From NCBI GenBank assembly GCA_023415395.1, contig JAEZKN010000466.1:1-8012 (forward strand): DNA of 8,012 nucleotides, written 5' to 3'. The notes beneath the pieces were generated by a model. The model ran no database searches. It saw only the letters and a program-made list of their open reading frames with translations, and was not told the origin of the DNA. Both the position numbers and the translations under genes were made by a program. This document shows positions 1-6,042 of the stretch, piece after piece. The first letter of the stretch is position 1. Each line of letters begins with the position of its first letter. Source of the stretch: Actinomycetes bacterium (GTDB taxonomy: Bacteria > Actinomycetota > Actinomycetes > Propionibacteriales > Nocardioidaceae).

Positions 1-1287
1 GTCGAGGACCGCGTCTACCCCGAGGTCGGCGACCCCGGCGTCGACGCGCTCCACTACGACCTGACGCTGACGTGGGACCCGGTCGCCGAGGAGCTCGACG
101 GGCTCGAGGAGCTGACCTTCCGCGCGACCGCGGACGCCGAGGACTTCCGGCTCGACCTCGGCGAGCCGCTGACCGTCGGCGCGGTCACCGTCGACGGCGC
201 CGACACCGGGTTCGAGCACCGCGGCAAGGACCTCGTCGTGGACCACCCCGTCGAGGAGGACGGCGAGTACACCGTCTTCGTCCACTACTCCGGCACGCCG
301 GCCCCGGTCGACGCGCCGGTCCGGCGGCGCGACTTCTCGCAGACCGGCTGGACCACGGTCCCGGGCGGCGCGGTGTGGACCATGCAGGAGCCGTTCGGCG
401 CCTACAGCTGGTACGCCGTCAACGACCAGCCCTCCGACAAGGCGCGCTACGACATCACGCTGCGCGTCCCCCCGCCGATGGTCGGCGTGGCCAACGGCGA
501 GCTGCGCTCGCAGCGCACCCGCAACGGGCTGTCGGTCAGCCGCTGGCACCTCGACGAGCCGGCGGCGTCGTACCTCGTCACGGTCGCCATCGGCGACCTG
601 GAGGAGACGACCGACACCTCGCCGTCGGGCGTCCCGATCTCCTTCTGGGTCCCGCGCGGCCGCACGGACCTCGTCGCCCGTCTGCGCGCGGCGCCGGCGG
701 GACTGGCCTGGCTCGAGGAGCGGCTGGGGCCCTACCCCTTCGACCGGCTGGGGTTCGTGGTCGTCCCCTCGCGCAGCGGGATGGAGACCCAGACGATGAT
801 CACGCTCGGCGACACCCCCTACGCCACGTCCCCCGAGGTGCTCGTCCACGAGATGGCGCACCACTGGTACGGCGACACGGTCACGCCGCTGGACTGGCGC
901 GACGTCTGGATGAACGAGGGCATGGCGACCTTCCTCCAGGGCGCCTGGATGGCCGAGCACGGCCCGGCCTCGATGGAGCAGGTCTTCGCCCGGTGGGCGG
1001 AGGCGGACGCCGAGCTGCGCAACGAGTACGGCCCGCCCGCGGCCTACCACCCCGACGCCTTCGCCTCGAGCAACGTCTACTACATCCCCGCGGTGATGTG
1101 GAACGAGCTGCGCAAGCGGATCGGCGACGAGAGGTTCTGGGAGCTCGTCCGCGCGTGGCCCGAGGAGCACGAGAACGCCAACGCGACCTACGACGACATC
1201 ACCGGCTGGTGGTCGGAGCGGACCGGTGAGGACCTCAGCGGCTTCTTCGCGGCCTGGCTGCTCGCCGAGGAGTCACCGGCGGCCTGA
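1..1287 (+). CDS. M1-family zinc metallopeptidase (aminopeptidase N-like), 5' end missing
   Basis: The reading frame is open from base 1 to a TGA stop, giving 428 residues. The true start, and any signal peptide or lipobox, lie upstream of the window. The first visible residues (VDALHYDLTL) are typical of the beta-rich N-terminal domain of M1 peptidases. The catalytic gluzincin motif is clear: HEMAH at residues 283-287 with the third zinc ligand E306 in WMNEG, the HEXXH-X18-E spacing. Upstream, SGMETQ (about 259-264) sits where M1 enzymes carry the substrate-binding GAMEN motif, so it is a divergent version. Y360 or Y361 (SNVYY) is the likely transition-state tyrosine. The protein ends shortly after the catalytic domain and lacks the long helical C-terminal domain of PepN, as in the short secreted or lipoprotein M1 enzymes common in actinobacteria. 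It probably removes N-terminal residues from peptides, likely outside the membrane (inferred). It is followed by a 59-bp gap and then an apparently separate operon. Confidence 0.93.
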   Translation, partial: VEDRVYPEVGDPGVDALHYDLTLTWDPVAEELDGLEELTFRATADAEDFRLDLGEPLTVGAVTVDGADTGFEHRGKDLVVDHPVEEDGEYTVFVHYSGTPAPVDAPVRRRDFSQTGWTTVPGGAVWTMQEPFGAYSWYAVNDQPSDKARYDITLRVPPPMVGVANGELRSQRTRNGLSVSRWHLDEPAASYLVTVAIGDLEETTDTSPSGVPISFWVPRGRTDLVARLRAAPAGLAWLEERLGPYPFDRLGFVVVPSRSGMETQTMITLGDTPYATSPEVLVHEMAHHWYGDTVTPLDWRDVWMNEGMATFLQGAWMAEHGPASMEQVFARWAEADAELRNEYGPPAAYHPDAFASSNVYYIPAVMWNELRKRIGDERFWELVRAWPEEHENANATYDDITGWWSERTGEDLSGFFAAWLLAEESPAA

Positions 1288-1298
1288 TCGGGCACCGA

Positions 1299-1304
1299 TA
1301 GCAT
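1299..1304 (+). promoter_or_regulatory. Possible -10 element (TAGCAT) of the sensor kinase operon promoter
   Basis: The 59-bp gap between the peptidase stop and the kinase start contains TAGCAT, which fits the actinobacterial TANNNT -10 consensus. Transcription would begin near 1311, leaving a leader of about 36 nt with a ribosome binding site. No convincing TTGACA-like -35 box is visible about 17 bp upstream, so this is only a candidate. No terminator hairpin was seen after the peptidase stop. Confidence 0.3.
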
Positions 1305-1346
1305 GCGAGTCCGCTGCACACCGCTCAACCACTCTCGGGGACGACA

Positions 1347-3521
1347 TTGCACCAGGCCAGCCGGTCGGGACGACCCACCGTGCCGTGGGTCCGCCAACGA
1401 CGACGCTTCCTCGTCGTGCTCGTCCTGGCGGTCCTCGGCTGCGCGGGGTTCGCCGTGCTGCTGGCCCCGGGGTCGCCGACGGACGTGCGGCTGCTCGCCA
1501 GCTCGGTCGGGCTGGTCCTGAGCGGCTCCTTCCTCGCGCTCAGCTGCACCGTGCGCGCCCGCCAGACCTCCGGGCGGCGCCGCCGCTCCTGGCTGCTGAT
1601 CACGGCCGGCGCCCTGGTCGCGATGGCCGGCAACGTCTGGGCGGGCGCGGTCGGCTCCGACCCGGTCTCCTCGCCGAGCACGTTCAGCGACCTGACCATC
1701 ACCGCGGCGCTCGTCCTGTGCATCCTGGCGGTGCTGGGCTTCCCGAGCGTCCGTCGCCGGGGCATCGACCTGGTGGTGATGACGCTCGACGGCCTGGTCA
1801 TCGGTGGGGCCGTGCTCATCGTCGCGAACACGCTGGTCTACTCCGAGCTGCTCGACCAGACCCGCGGGACCTTCGCCTCGCAGCTCACCACGCTGCTCAT
1901 CCCGGTGCTCGACGTGGTCCTGGTGGTCGTCGGGCTCCTGCTCGTGCTGCGCAGCCGGGGCTCCGACCGGCGGGCGCTGCTGCTGCTCGCGCTCGGCTTC
2001 CTGGCCTACGCCGCGACCGACCTGTCCTTCGCCGTGCTCGTCGCCGAGGGGGACTTCGCCTTCGGCACGCCGCTCGACCTGGGCTGGATGGCGGGCTACG
2101 TCCTGCTGGCGCTGGCCGCCTGGTACCCCAGCGTCGCGGCGGACTCCCCCGAGGGCGTCGAGGCGCCCACCCAGGTGCGCGACACGCTCCTCGTCTACGC
2201 GGTGCTGATGACCGCCGCCGGCGTGCAGGTGGCCTTCGGTTCCGGGGGGCAGCTCGCGGTGACCACCGCCGCCCTCTGGCTGATGCTCGCGCTCGCCACG
2301 GCCACCCGGCAGATCCTGCTCACCTTCGACAACCGGGCCCTGCGCCGCGACCTCGAGAACCGCGTCGAGGCGCAGACCGCCGACCTGCGCCGCCTGGCCC
2401 GGCAGACCGAGGTGCTGGTCACCTCGGTCGGCGACGGGATCTACGGCGTCGACGCGGCCGGCCGGATCACGTTCGTCAACCCGGCCGGCGCCTCGGCACT
2501 GCGCTACGACCCCGACGAACTCCTCGGGCGCGACGCGCACGCGGTCTTCCACGCACCCGACGAGGACGGCACGGTCTACCCCTACGACGGCTGCTACATC
2601 GCCGAGGCGATCCGCTCGGGCGCCGTGGCCGCCGCCGAGGAGGACGTCTACGTCCGCTCCGACGGCACGCCCTTCGACGTCGAGATCACCGCGAGCCCGC
2701 TGATCGACGAGGACCTGCCCCGCGGCGCGGTCGTCGTCTTCCGCGACGTCACGCAGCGACGCGAGGTCGACCGGATGAAGAACGAGTTCCTCTCCGTCGT
2801 CAGCCACGAGCTCCGCACGCCCCTCACCTCGATCCGCGGCTCGCTCGACCTGCTCGCCAGTGGCGTGCTGGGCGAGCTCACACCCCAGGCGCGCTCGATG
2901 ACCGCCATCGCCGCGGAGAGCAGCGAGCGCCTGACCCGGCTGATCAACGACATCCTCGACCTCGAGCGGATCGAGTCCGGCGACCGGTCCGTTCATGCGG
3001 TCCCGGTCGAGGCGGCGGCGCTCCTGCACCGCTCCGCCACCGAGATGGCCGGGCTCGCCGACAGCACCGGCGTCACCGTCGTCGTCGACCCGAGCGAGGG
3101 CTGGGTGCTCGCGGACGCCGACCGGATCGTGCAGACGCTCACGAACCTGCTCAGCAACGCGATCAAGTTCTCCGAGCGCGGGCAGGCGGTCCGGCTCGAC
3201 GCACACGTGCAGAGCAACGGCCACGTGCTGTTCCGCGTCTGCGACCGCGGGCGCGGGATCCCCGAGGACAAGCTGGACACGATCTTCCAGCGCTTCGAGC
3301 AGGTCGACTCCTCCGACGCCCGGCAGAAGGGCGGCACCGGCCTCGGCCTGGCCATCAGCCGCGGCATCGTCGAGCGCCACGGCGGGCGGATCTGGGCCGA
3401 GAGCCACCTCGGTGTCGGCACCACCGTGATGTTCACCCTGCCCTCGGCGCGGGGCACCGGCCGCACCAGCCACCACCACGGGTCCCCGGACCGCGAGGGA
3501 CTCCAGGAAGGAACGACGTGA
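1347..3521 (+). CDS. Polytopic membrane sensor histidine kinase with PAS domain
   Basis: This 724-residue hybrid-free histidine kinase probably autophosphorylates and signals through the receiver protein encoded three genes downstream. TTG at 1347 is chosen because GGGGA (1337-1341) sits five bases upstream; an in-frame GTG at 1380 is an alternative. Residues about 21-323 contain roughly ten hydrophobic segments (for example FLVVLVLAVLG, LTTLLIPVLDVVLVVVGLL and LWLMLALATATRQILL), forming an integral-membrane sensor region that I cannot assign to a named family. It loosely recalls the membrane domains of actinobacterial GGDEF/EAL proteins. A charged, probably coiled-coil linker (about 328-355) leads into a PAS domain (about 355-470; GDGIYGVDAAGRITFVNPAG). 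The HisKA box SHELRTPL carries the phosphoacceptor H487. The HATPase domain shows the N-box NLLSNAIKF (600-608), the G1 region DRGRGIP (from D633) and G2 GGTGLGL (662-668). All catalytic boxes are intact. The stop codon overlaps the GTG of the next gene (GTGA), implying translational coupling. Confidence 0.93.
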   Translation: MHQASRSGRPTVPWVRQRRRFLVVLVLAVLGCAGFAVLLAPGSPTDVRLLASSVGLVLSGSFLALSCTVRARQTSGRRRRSWLLITAGALVAMAGNVWAGAVGSDPVSSPSTFSDLTITAALVLCILAVLGFPSVRRRGIDLVVMTLDGLVIGGAVLIVANTLVYSELLDQTRGTFASQLTTLLIPVLDVVLVVVGLLLVLRSRGSDRRALLLLALGFLAYAATDLSFAVLVAEGDFAFGTPLDLGWMAGYVLLALAAWYPSVAADSPEGVEAPTQVRDTLLVYAVLMTAAGVQVAFGSGGQLAVTTAALWLMLALATATRQILLTFDNRALRRDLENRVEAQTADLRRLARQTEVLVTSVGDGIYGVDAAGRITFVNPAGASALRYDPDELLGRDAHAVFHAPDEDGTVYPYDGCYIAEAIRSGAVAAAEEDVYVRSDGTPFDVEITASPLIDEDLPRGAVVVFRDVTQRREVDRMKNEFLSVVSHELRTPLTSIRGSLDLLASGVLGELTPQARSMTAIAAESSERLTRLINDILDLERIESGDRSVHAVPVEAAALLHRSATEMAGLADSTGVTVVVDPSEGWVLADADRIVQTLTNLLSNAIKFSERGQAVRLDAHVQSNGHVLFRVCDRGRGIPEDKLDTIFQRFEQVDSSDARQKGGTGLGLAISRGIVERHGGRIWAESHLGVGTTVMFTLPSARGTGRTSHHHGSPDREGLQEGTT
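3505..3512 (+). promoter_or_regulatory. Strong ribosome binding site for the decarboxylase gene
   Basis: AGGAAGGA lies inside the end of the kinase gene, five bases before GTG 3518. It decides between two in-frame GTG codons (3518 and 3533), because the second has no comparable purine tract in front of it. It is the best ribosome binding site in the operon, so the decarboxylase may be made in excess of the kinase (inferred). Confidence 0.7.
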
Positions 3522-4012
3522 ACAAGAGCGATGTGAACAAGATCGACATCACCGTCCGCACCGCCGTCGGCACCGGGCGCACCCTGCTCTCGGCGTTCGA
3601 CCACGCCCTGCTGCAGGCCGGCGTCGGCAACTTCAACCTGATCCCCCTCTCCTCGGTGATCCCCCCGGGCAGCGCCGTCGTCCGCGACGGCGAGCCCGTG
3701 CACGGCGGGCACGGCGACCGGCTCTACTGCGTCCAGGCCGTGGCCTACGCCGACCACCCCGGCGAGGTCGTCTCGGCCGGTCTGGGCTGGGCGATCCACC
3801 CGACCATCGGCGGCCTGTTCGTCGAGCACCACGGCGGCACCCCCGAATCGGTCGAGGAGCAGATCCGGCTCAGCCTCGCCGACCTGGCCGAGCACCGCGG
3901 CGTGGACTTCGGCGAGGTCAGCACCGCGATCGTGTCCGCGCACTGCACCGACCAGCCGGTCTGCGCCCTGGCCATCGCGGCGTACGCGACCGCCGACTGG
4001 AGCACGCCGTGA
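3518..4012 (+). CDS. Pyruvoyl-dependent arginine decarboxylase family protein
   Basis: The predicted proenzyme has 164 residues, the usual size for the PvlArgDC/PdaD family, whose characterised members convert arginine to agmatine and CO2 with a covalently bound pyruvoyl group. The motif NFNLIPLSSVIPPG contains the Ser45-Ser46 pair. By analogy with Methanocaldococcus jannaschii, self-cleavage between these serines gives a short beta chain (1-45) and a pyruvoyl-capped alpha chain. N40, five residues before the cleavage serine, matches the spacing of the family's conserved asparagine. E103 in GLFVEHHGG is the probable catalytic glutamate. There is no signal peptide, so the protein is cytosolic, and the family forms trimers or hexamers. 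Bacterial members outside well-studied lineages may use other substrates, so arginine is likely but not proven. The gene starts with GTG overlapping the kinase stop, and its own TGA overlaps the GTG of the next gene. The N-terminus has a short duplication (VNKSD/VNKID). No agmatinase or agmatine deiminase gene is visible nearby. Confidence 0.85.
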   Translation: MNKSDVNKIDITVRTAVGTGRTLLSAFDHALLQAGVGNFNLIPLSSVIPPGSAVVRDGEPVHGGHGDRLYCVQAVAYADHPGEVVSAGLGWAIHPTIGGLFVEHHGGTPESVEEQIRLSLADLAEHRGVDFGEVSTAIVSAHCTDQPVCALAIAAYATADWSTP

Positions 4013-4569
4013 CGGTCGAGCAGCAGGTGCGCGTGAGCGTCGAGACCGAGCTGGAGCCCGCCATGGCCGAGGCGTTCCACGACCTCTACCGGGAGGCGTT
4101 CGCCGAGCTCGAGACGCAGGCCGTGGCCCGGCAGCTGCTGCACCGTGAGGAGTTCCTCGAGGAGATGCACGACCCGCGGGTGGAGAAGCACGTGGCGTGG
4201 AGCGGTGGCGAGCCGATCGGCCTCTCCACGCTCACCCGCCACCTCGAGACCGTCCCGTGGATCTCGCCGGCGTACTTCGCCCACCACTACCCCGACGCCT
4301 TCGCCCGCGGTGCCGTCTACTACATCGGCTTCACCCTGGTGCGGGCCGAGCACCGGCAGTCGCAGGTCTTCCGCGCGATGGTCCGCAGCATGGGCCAGGG
4401 CCTGGCGGGCCGGCGCGCCGTCGTCGGCTGGGACATCTGCGCCTTCAACGACGACGGCTTCTCCTTCGGCGAGCACGCCGCCCGCGCACTCGGGCAGGCC
4501 GGCGAGGTGACCGTGGCCGCCGTGGACCGGCAGACCTACTACGTCGGCGCCTTCGCGGACCCGGCATGA
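4009..4569 (+). CDS. GNAT-like N-acetyltransferase family protein with degenerate acetyl-CoA loop
   Basis: This protein has 186 residues and starts at a GTG overlapping the decarboxylase stop, with GGAG at 3999-4002 six bases upstream. The layout resembles a GNAT fold. An N-terminal helical part (about 15-55) is followed by a strand pair, VAWSGGEPIGLSTLT (62-76), and then YYIGFTLVRAEHRQSQVF (104-121), which sits where GNAT enzymes have strand 4 and the pyrophosphate-binding loop. The usual R/Q-x-x-G-x-G/A loop is degraded: R116-Q117-S118-Q119-V120-F121 has no glycines. It may therefore bind acetyl-CoA unusually or have lost acetyl transfer. The placement between an amine-producing decarboxylase and a receiver protein suggests it acts on agmatine or another amine, or senses it, but this is inference. 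I do not recognise a named subfamily, and an unrelated alpha/beta protein is possible. Confidence 0.6.
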   Translation: MTVEQQVRVSVETELEPAMAEAFHDLYREAFAELETQAVARQLLHREEFLEEMHDPRVEKHVAWSGGEPIGLSTLTRHLETVPWISPAYFAHHYPDAFARGAVYYIGFTLVRAEHRQSQVFRAMVRSMGQGLAGRRAVVGWDICAFNDDGFSFGEHAARALGQAGEVTVAAVDRQTYYVGAFADPA

Positions 4570-4955
4570 GGACGCCCACGGTCCTTGTCGTCGACGACGA
4601 CGACTCCGTCCGCGAGGTCACGCAGATGGCGCTCGAGCTCGTGGCGAAGTGGCGCGTGCTGCCCGCCACCGGGGGCGAGGCGGCGATCGCCCTCGCCCAG
4701 GAGCACCGCCCCGACGCGGTGCTGCTCGACCTGATGATGCCGGTCGTCGACGGCCGCGCGACCTTCCACGCGCTCCGCGCCGACGAGCGCACCCGCGACA
4801 TCCCCGTGATCCTCCTGACGGCCAAGCTGCAGGTCGGCGAGACGCAGGCCTGGGACGACCTGGCCGTGGCGGGGGTGATCTCGAAGCCCTTCAGCCCGAT
4901 GACCCTCGGCGCCGAGGTGGCGGCGATGCTGGGGTGGGAGGACGTCGGCGTCTGA
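4566..4955 (+). CDS. Single-domain response regulator (CheY-like receiver)
   Basis: This 129-residue protein is a receiver domain and nothing more. The acidic pocket is D10-D11-D12 in VLVVDDDDS, the phosphoacceptor is D55 in LLDLMMP, T85 is the conserved threonine in ILLTAK, and K107-P108 is the conserved lysine-cis-proline pair (SKPF). All residues needed for phosphorylation are present. There is no DNA-binding, GGDEF or other output domain, so the output must be a protein-protein contact, a phosphorelay step or control of a neighbouring enzyme (inferred). Its ATG overlaps the previous stop (ATGA), and the ribosome binding site is weak, consistent with coupled translation. Being in the same operon as the kinase at 1347 makes it the most likely phosphoryl acceptor of H487. 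Confidence 0.93.
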   Translation: MRTPTVLVVDDDDSVREVTQMALELVAKWRVLPATGGEAAIALAQEHRPDAVLLDLMMPVVDGRATFHALRADERTRDIPVILLTAKLQVGETQAWDDLAVAGVISKPFSPMTLGAEVAAMLGWEDVGV

Positions 4956-4968
4956 GGTCGGTGCCGGT

Positions 4969-5004
4969 CGCCGTCTCTGCCGCCTTCTCGGCCGCCGTCT
5001 CTGC
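4969..5004 (+). repeat. Short direct repeat in the intergenic gap
   Basis: CGCCGTCTCTGC occurs exactly twice, at 4969-4980 and 4993-5004, with a 24-bp period, in the 100-bp gap after the response regulator. The copies are separated by CGCCTTCTCGGC. It could be a pair of half-sites for a regulator of the downstream gene or a chance duplication. No terminator with a T-run was seen in this gap. Confidence 0.6.
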
Positions 5005-5010
5005 TGAGGG

Positions 5011-5024
5011 CGGAAACGCTTGCC
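5011..5024. promoter_or_regulatory. Possible LacI-family-type operator upstream of the epimerase gene
   Basis: CGGAAACGCTTGCC has the AAnCGnTT core around a central CpG that is common in operators of the LacI/GalR family. The dyad is imperfect, and no such regulator is encoded in the window. It lies about 30 bp before the chosen start at 5056. This is a weak motif-based call. Confidence 0.22.
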
Positions 5025-5055
5025 TCGCCCGGGATTCCGCGCCAGCGTGGCCGGC

Positions 5056-6042
5056 GTGAGGATCCTGGTGCTCGGCGGTTCGGTGTTCCTGTCCCAGGCG
5101 GTCGCGGCCGACGCGCTCGCCCGTGGCCACGAGGTCACGTGCGCGACGCGCGGCGCGTCCGGCCCCGTGCCCGAGGGCGCCCGGTTCGTGGCGTGGGACC
5201 GCAGCCAGGACGTGCCGGACGAGGTCGGGCGGGCGTCGTACGACGCCGTGGTCGACGTCGCCCGGATCCCGTCGTGGGTGCGGCGGGGCGTCGCGGCGTG
5301 GCCGGACGCGCATTGGGTGTTCGTGTCGACCGTCAGCGTCTACGCCGACGACGCGACCCCGGGAGGTCGGCCCGGCACGCTGCCGCTGCGCGACCCGCAG
5401 CCCGAGGACGTCGACCTGGCGGTCCAGCCCGAGGCCTACGGCCCGATGAAGGTGGCGTGCGAGCAGGTCGTGCGCGACGGGGCGGCGTCGTGGACGGTGG
5501 TCCGACCCGGACTGATCGTCGGCCCGGGCGACCCCTCGGGGCGGTTCACCTACTGGCCCGTGCGGCTGGCCGAGGGAGGGGAGGTCATGGCGGGCGGGGA
5601 CCCCGGCAGCGCGACCCAAGTGATCGACGTGCGCGACCTCGCGGCCTGGATCGTGACCTGCGCGGAGCAGCGCACGGCCGGCGACTACGACGGGGTCGGC
5701 GAGGTCATGGGCATGGGCGACCTGCTCGGCCGGGTCGCCCGCGGCGTCGACAGCGGGGCCACCCTCACGTGGGTCTCGCAGGAGCACCTGCTCGAGCAGG
5801 GGGTGGCGATGTGGATGGGGCCCGACTCGCTGCCGCTGTGGCTGCCGCAGCCCGAGTACGCCGGTCACGGCAGCCACGACCCGGCGCCCTCGCTCGCGGC
5901 GGGGCTCGTGCTGCGACCGGTCGAGGACACCGCGCGGGACACCCTGGCCTGGGTGCGCGCCACCGACGGCGCTCCGGTGAGCGGAATGTCACGCCAGCGG
6001 GAGGCCACCGTGCTGGCTGCGTGGCATAGCCTCCGGGGATGA
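5056..6042 (+). CDS. NAD-dependent epimerase/reductase, extended SDR family
   Basis: GTG at 5056 is chosen because the protein then begins directly with the Rossmann strand VRILVLGG, giving 328 residues. GTG 5047 and TTG 5020 are in-frame alternatives, and none has a good ribosome binding site. The dinucleotide loop is GGSVFLS (7-13), a variant of GxxGxxG with the third glycine replaced by serine. The SDR catalytic pair is Y128 and K132 in YGPMK, with an upstream serine in FVSTVSVY. VVRPGLIVGPGD is the usual epimerase strand and loop after the active site. The C-terminal half (about 185-328) forms a substrate lid whose sequence does not identify the substrate. The enzyme probably oxidises, reduces or epimerises a sugar nucleotide or small metabolite. 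Its stop overlaps the ATG of the carboxyltransferase gene (ATGA), so the two may be co-expressed, although that gene may also have its own promoter. Confidence 0.87.
   Translation: MRILVLGGSVFLSQAVAADALARGHEVTCATRGASGPVPEGARFVAWDRSQDVPDEVGRASYDAVVDVARIPSWVRRGVAAWPDAHWVFVSTVSVYADDATPGGRPGTLPLRDPQPEDVDLAVQPEAYGPMKVACEQVVRDGAASWTVVRPGLIVGPGDPSGRFTYWPVRLAEGGEVMAGGDPGSATQVIDVRDLAAWIVTCAEQRTAGDYDGVGEVMGMGDLLGRVARGVDSGATLTWVSQEHLLEQGVAMWMGPDSLPLWLPQPEYAGHGSHDPAPSLAAGLVLRPVEDTARDTLAWVRATDGAPVSGMSRQREATVLAAWHSLRG
6027..6032 (+). promoter_or_regulatory. Possible leaderless-promoter -10 element (TAGCCT) before the carboxyltransferase
   Basis: TAGCCT fits TANNNT and ends six bases before the ATG at 6039, the spacing expected when transcription starts at the initiation codon, as is common in actinobacteria. 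The GGGG at 6035-6038 directly abuts the ATG, too close for a normal ribosome binding site. No clear -35 box is visible. The site lies within the end of the epimerase gene, so it would be an internal promoter. Confidence 0.3.

Noticed and set aside
1188..3479. Long open frame on the minus strand opposite the kinase (763 codons)
   Set aside because: It is a mirror of high GC third-position bias: low-complexity composition rich in G, A, R, D and E, no recognisable domain, and it lies opposite a kinase with all catalytic motifs.
1226..3517. N-terminal extension of the decarboxylase frame through the kinase gene
   Set aside because: The frame stays open upstream only because of GC bias; the sequence there is Arg/Ala/Gly/Pro-rich noise. 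The strong ribosome binding site and GTG at 3518 mark the real start.
4956..5055. Intrinsic terminator after the response regulator
   Set aside because: Only a 5-bp GGGCG/CGCCC pairing around 5008-5030 is visible, with a 13-nt loop and no T-run; too weak to annotate.
5020..5055. TTG 5020 as the start of the epimerase, adding 12 residues
   Set aside because: The extra residues (MPRPGFRASVAG) precede the first Rossmann strand and look unlike the family; GTG 5056 places the strand at the N-terminus as is usual.
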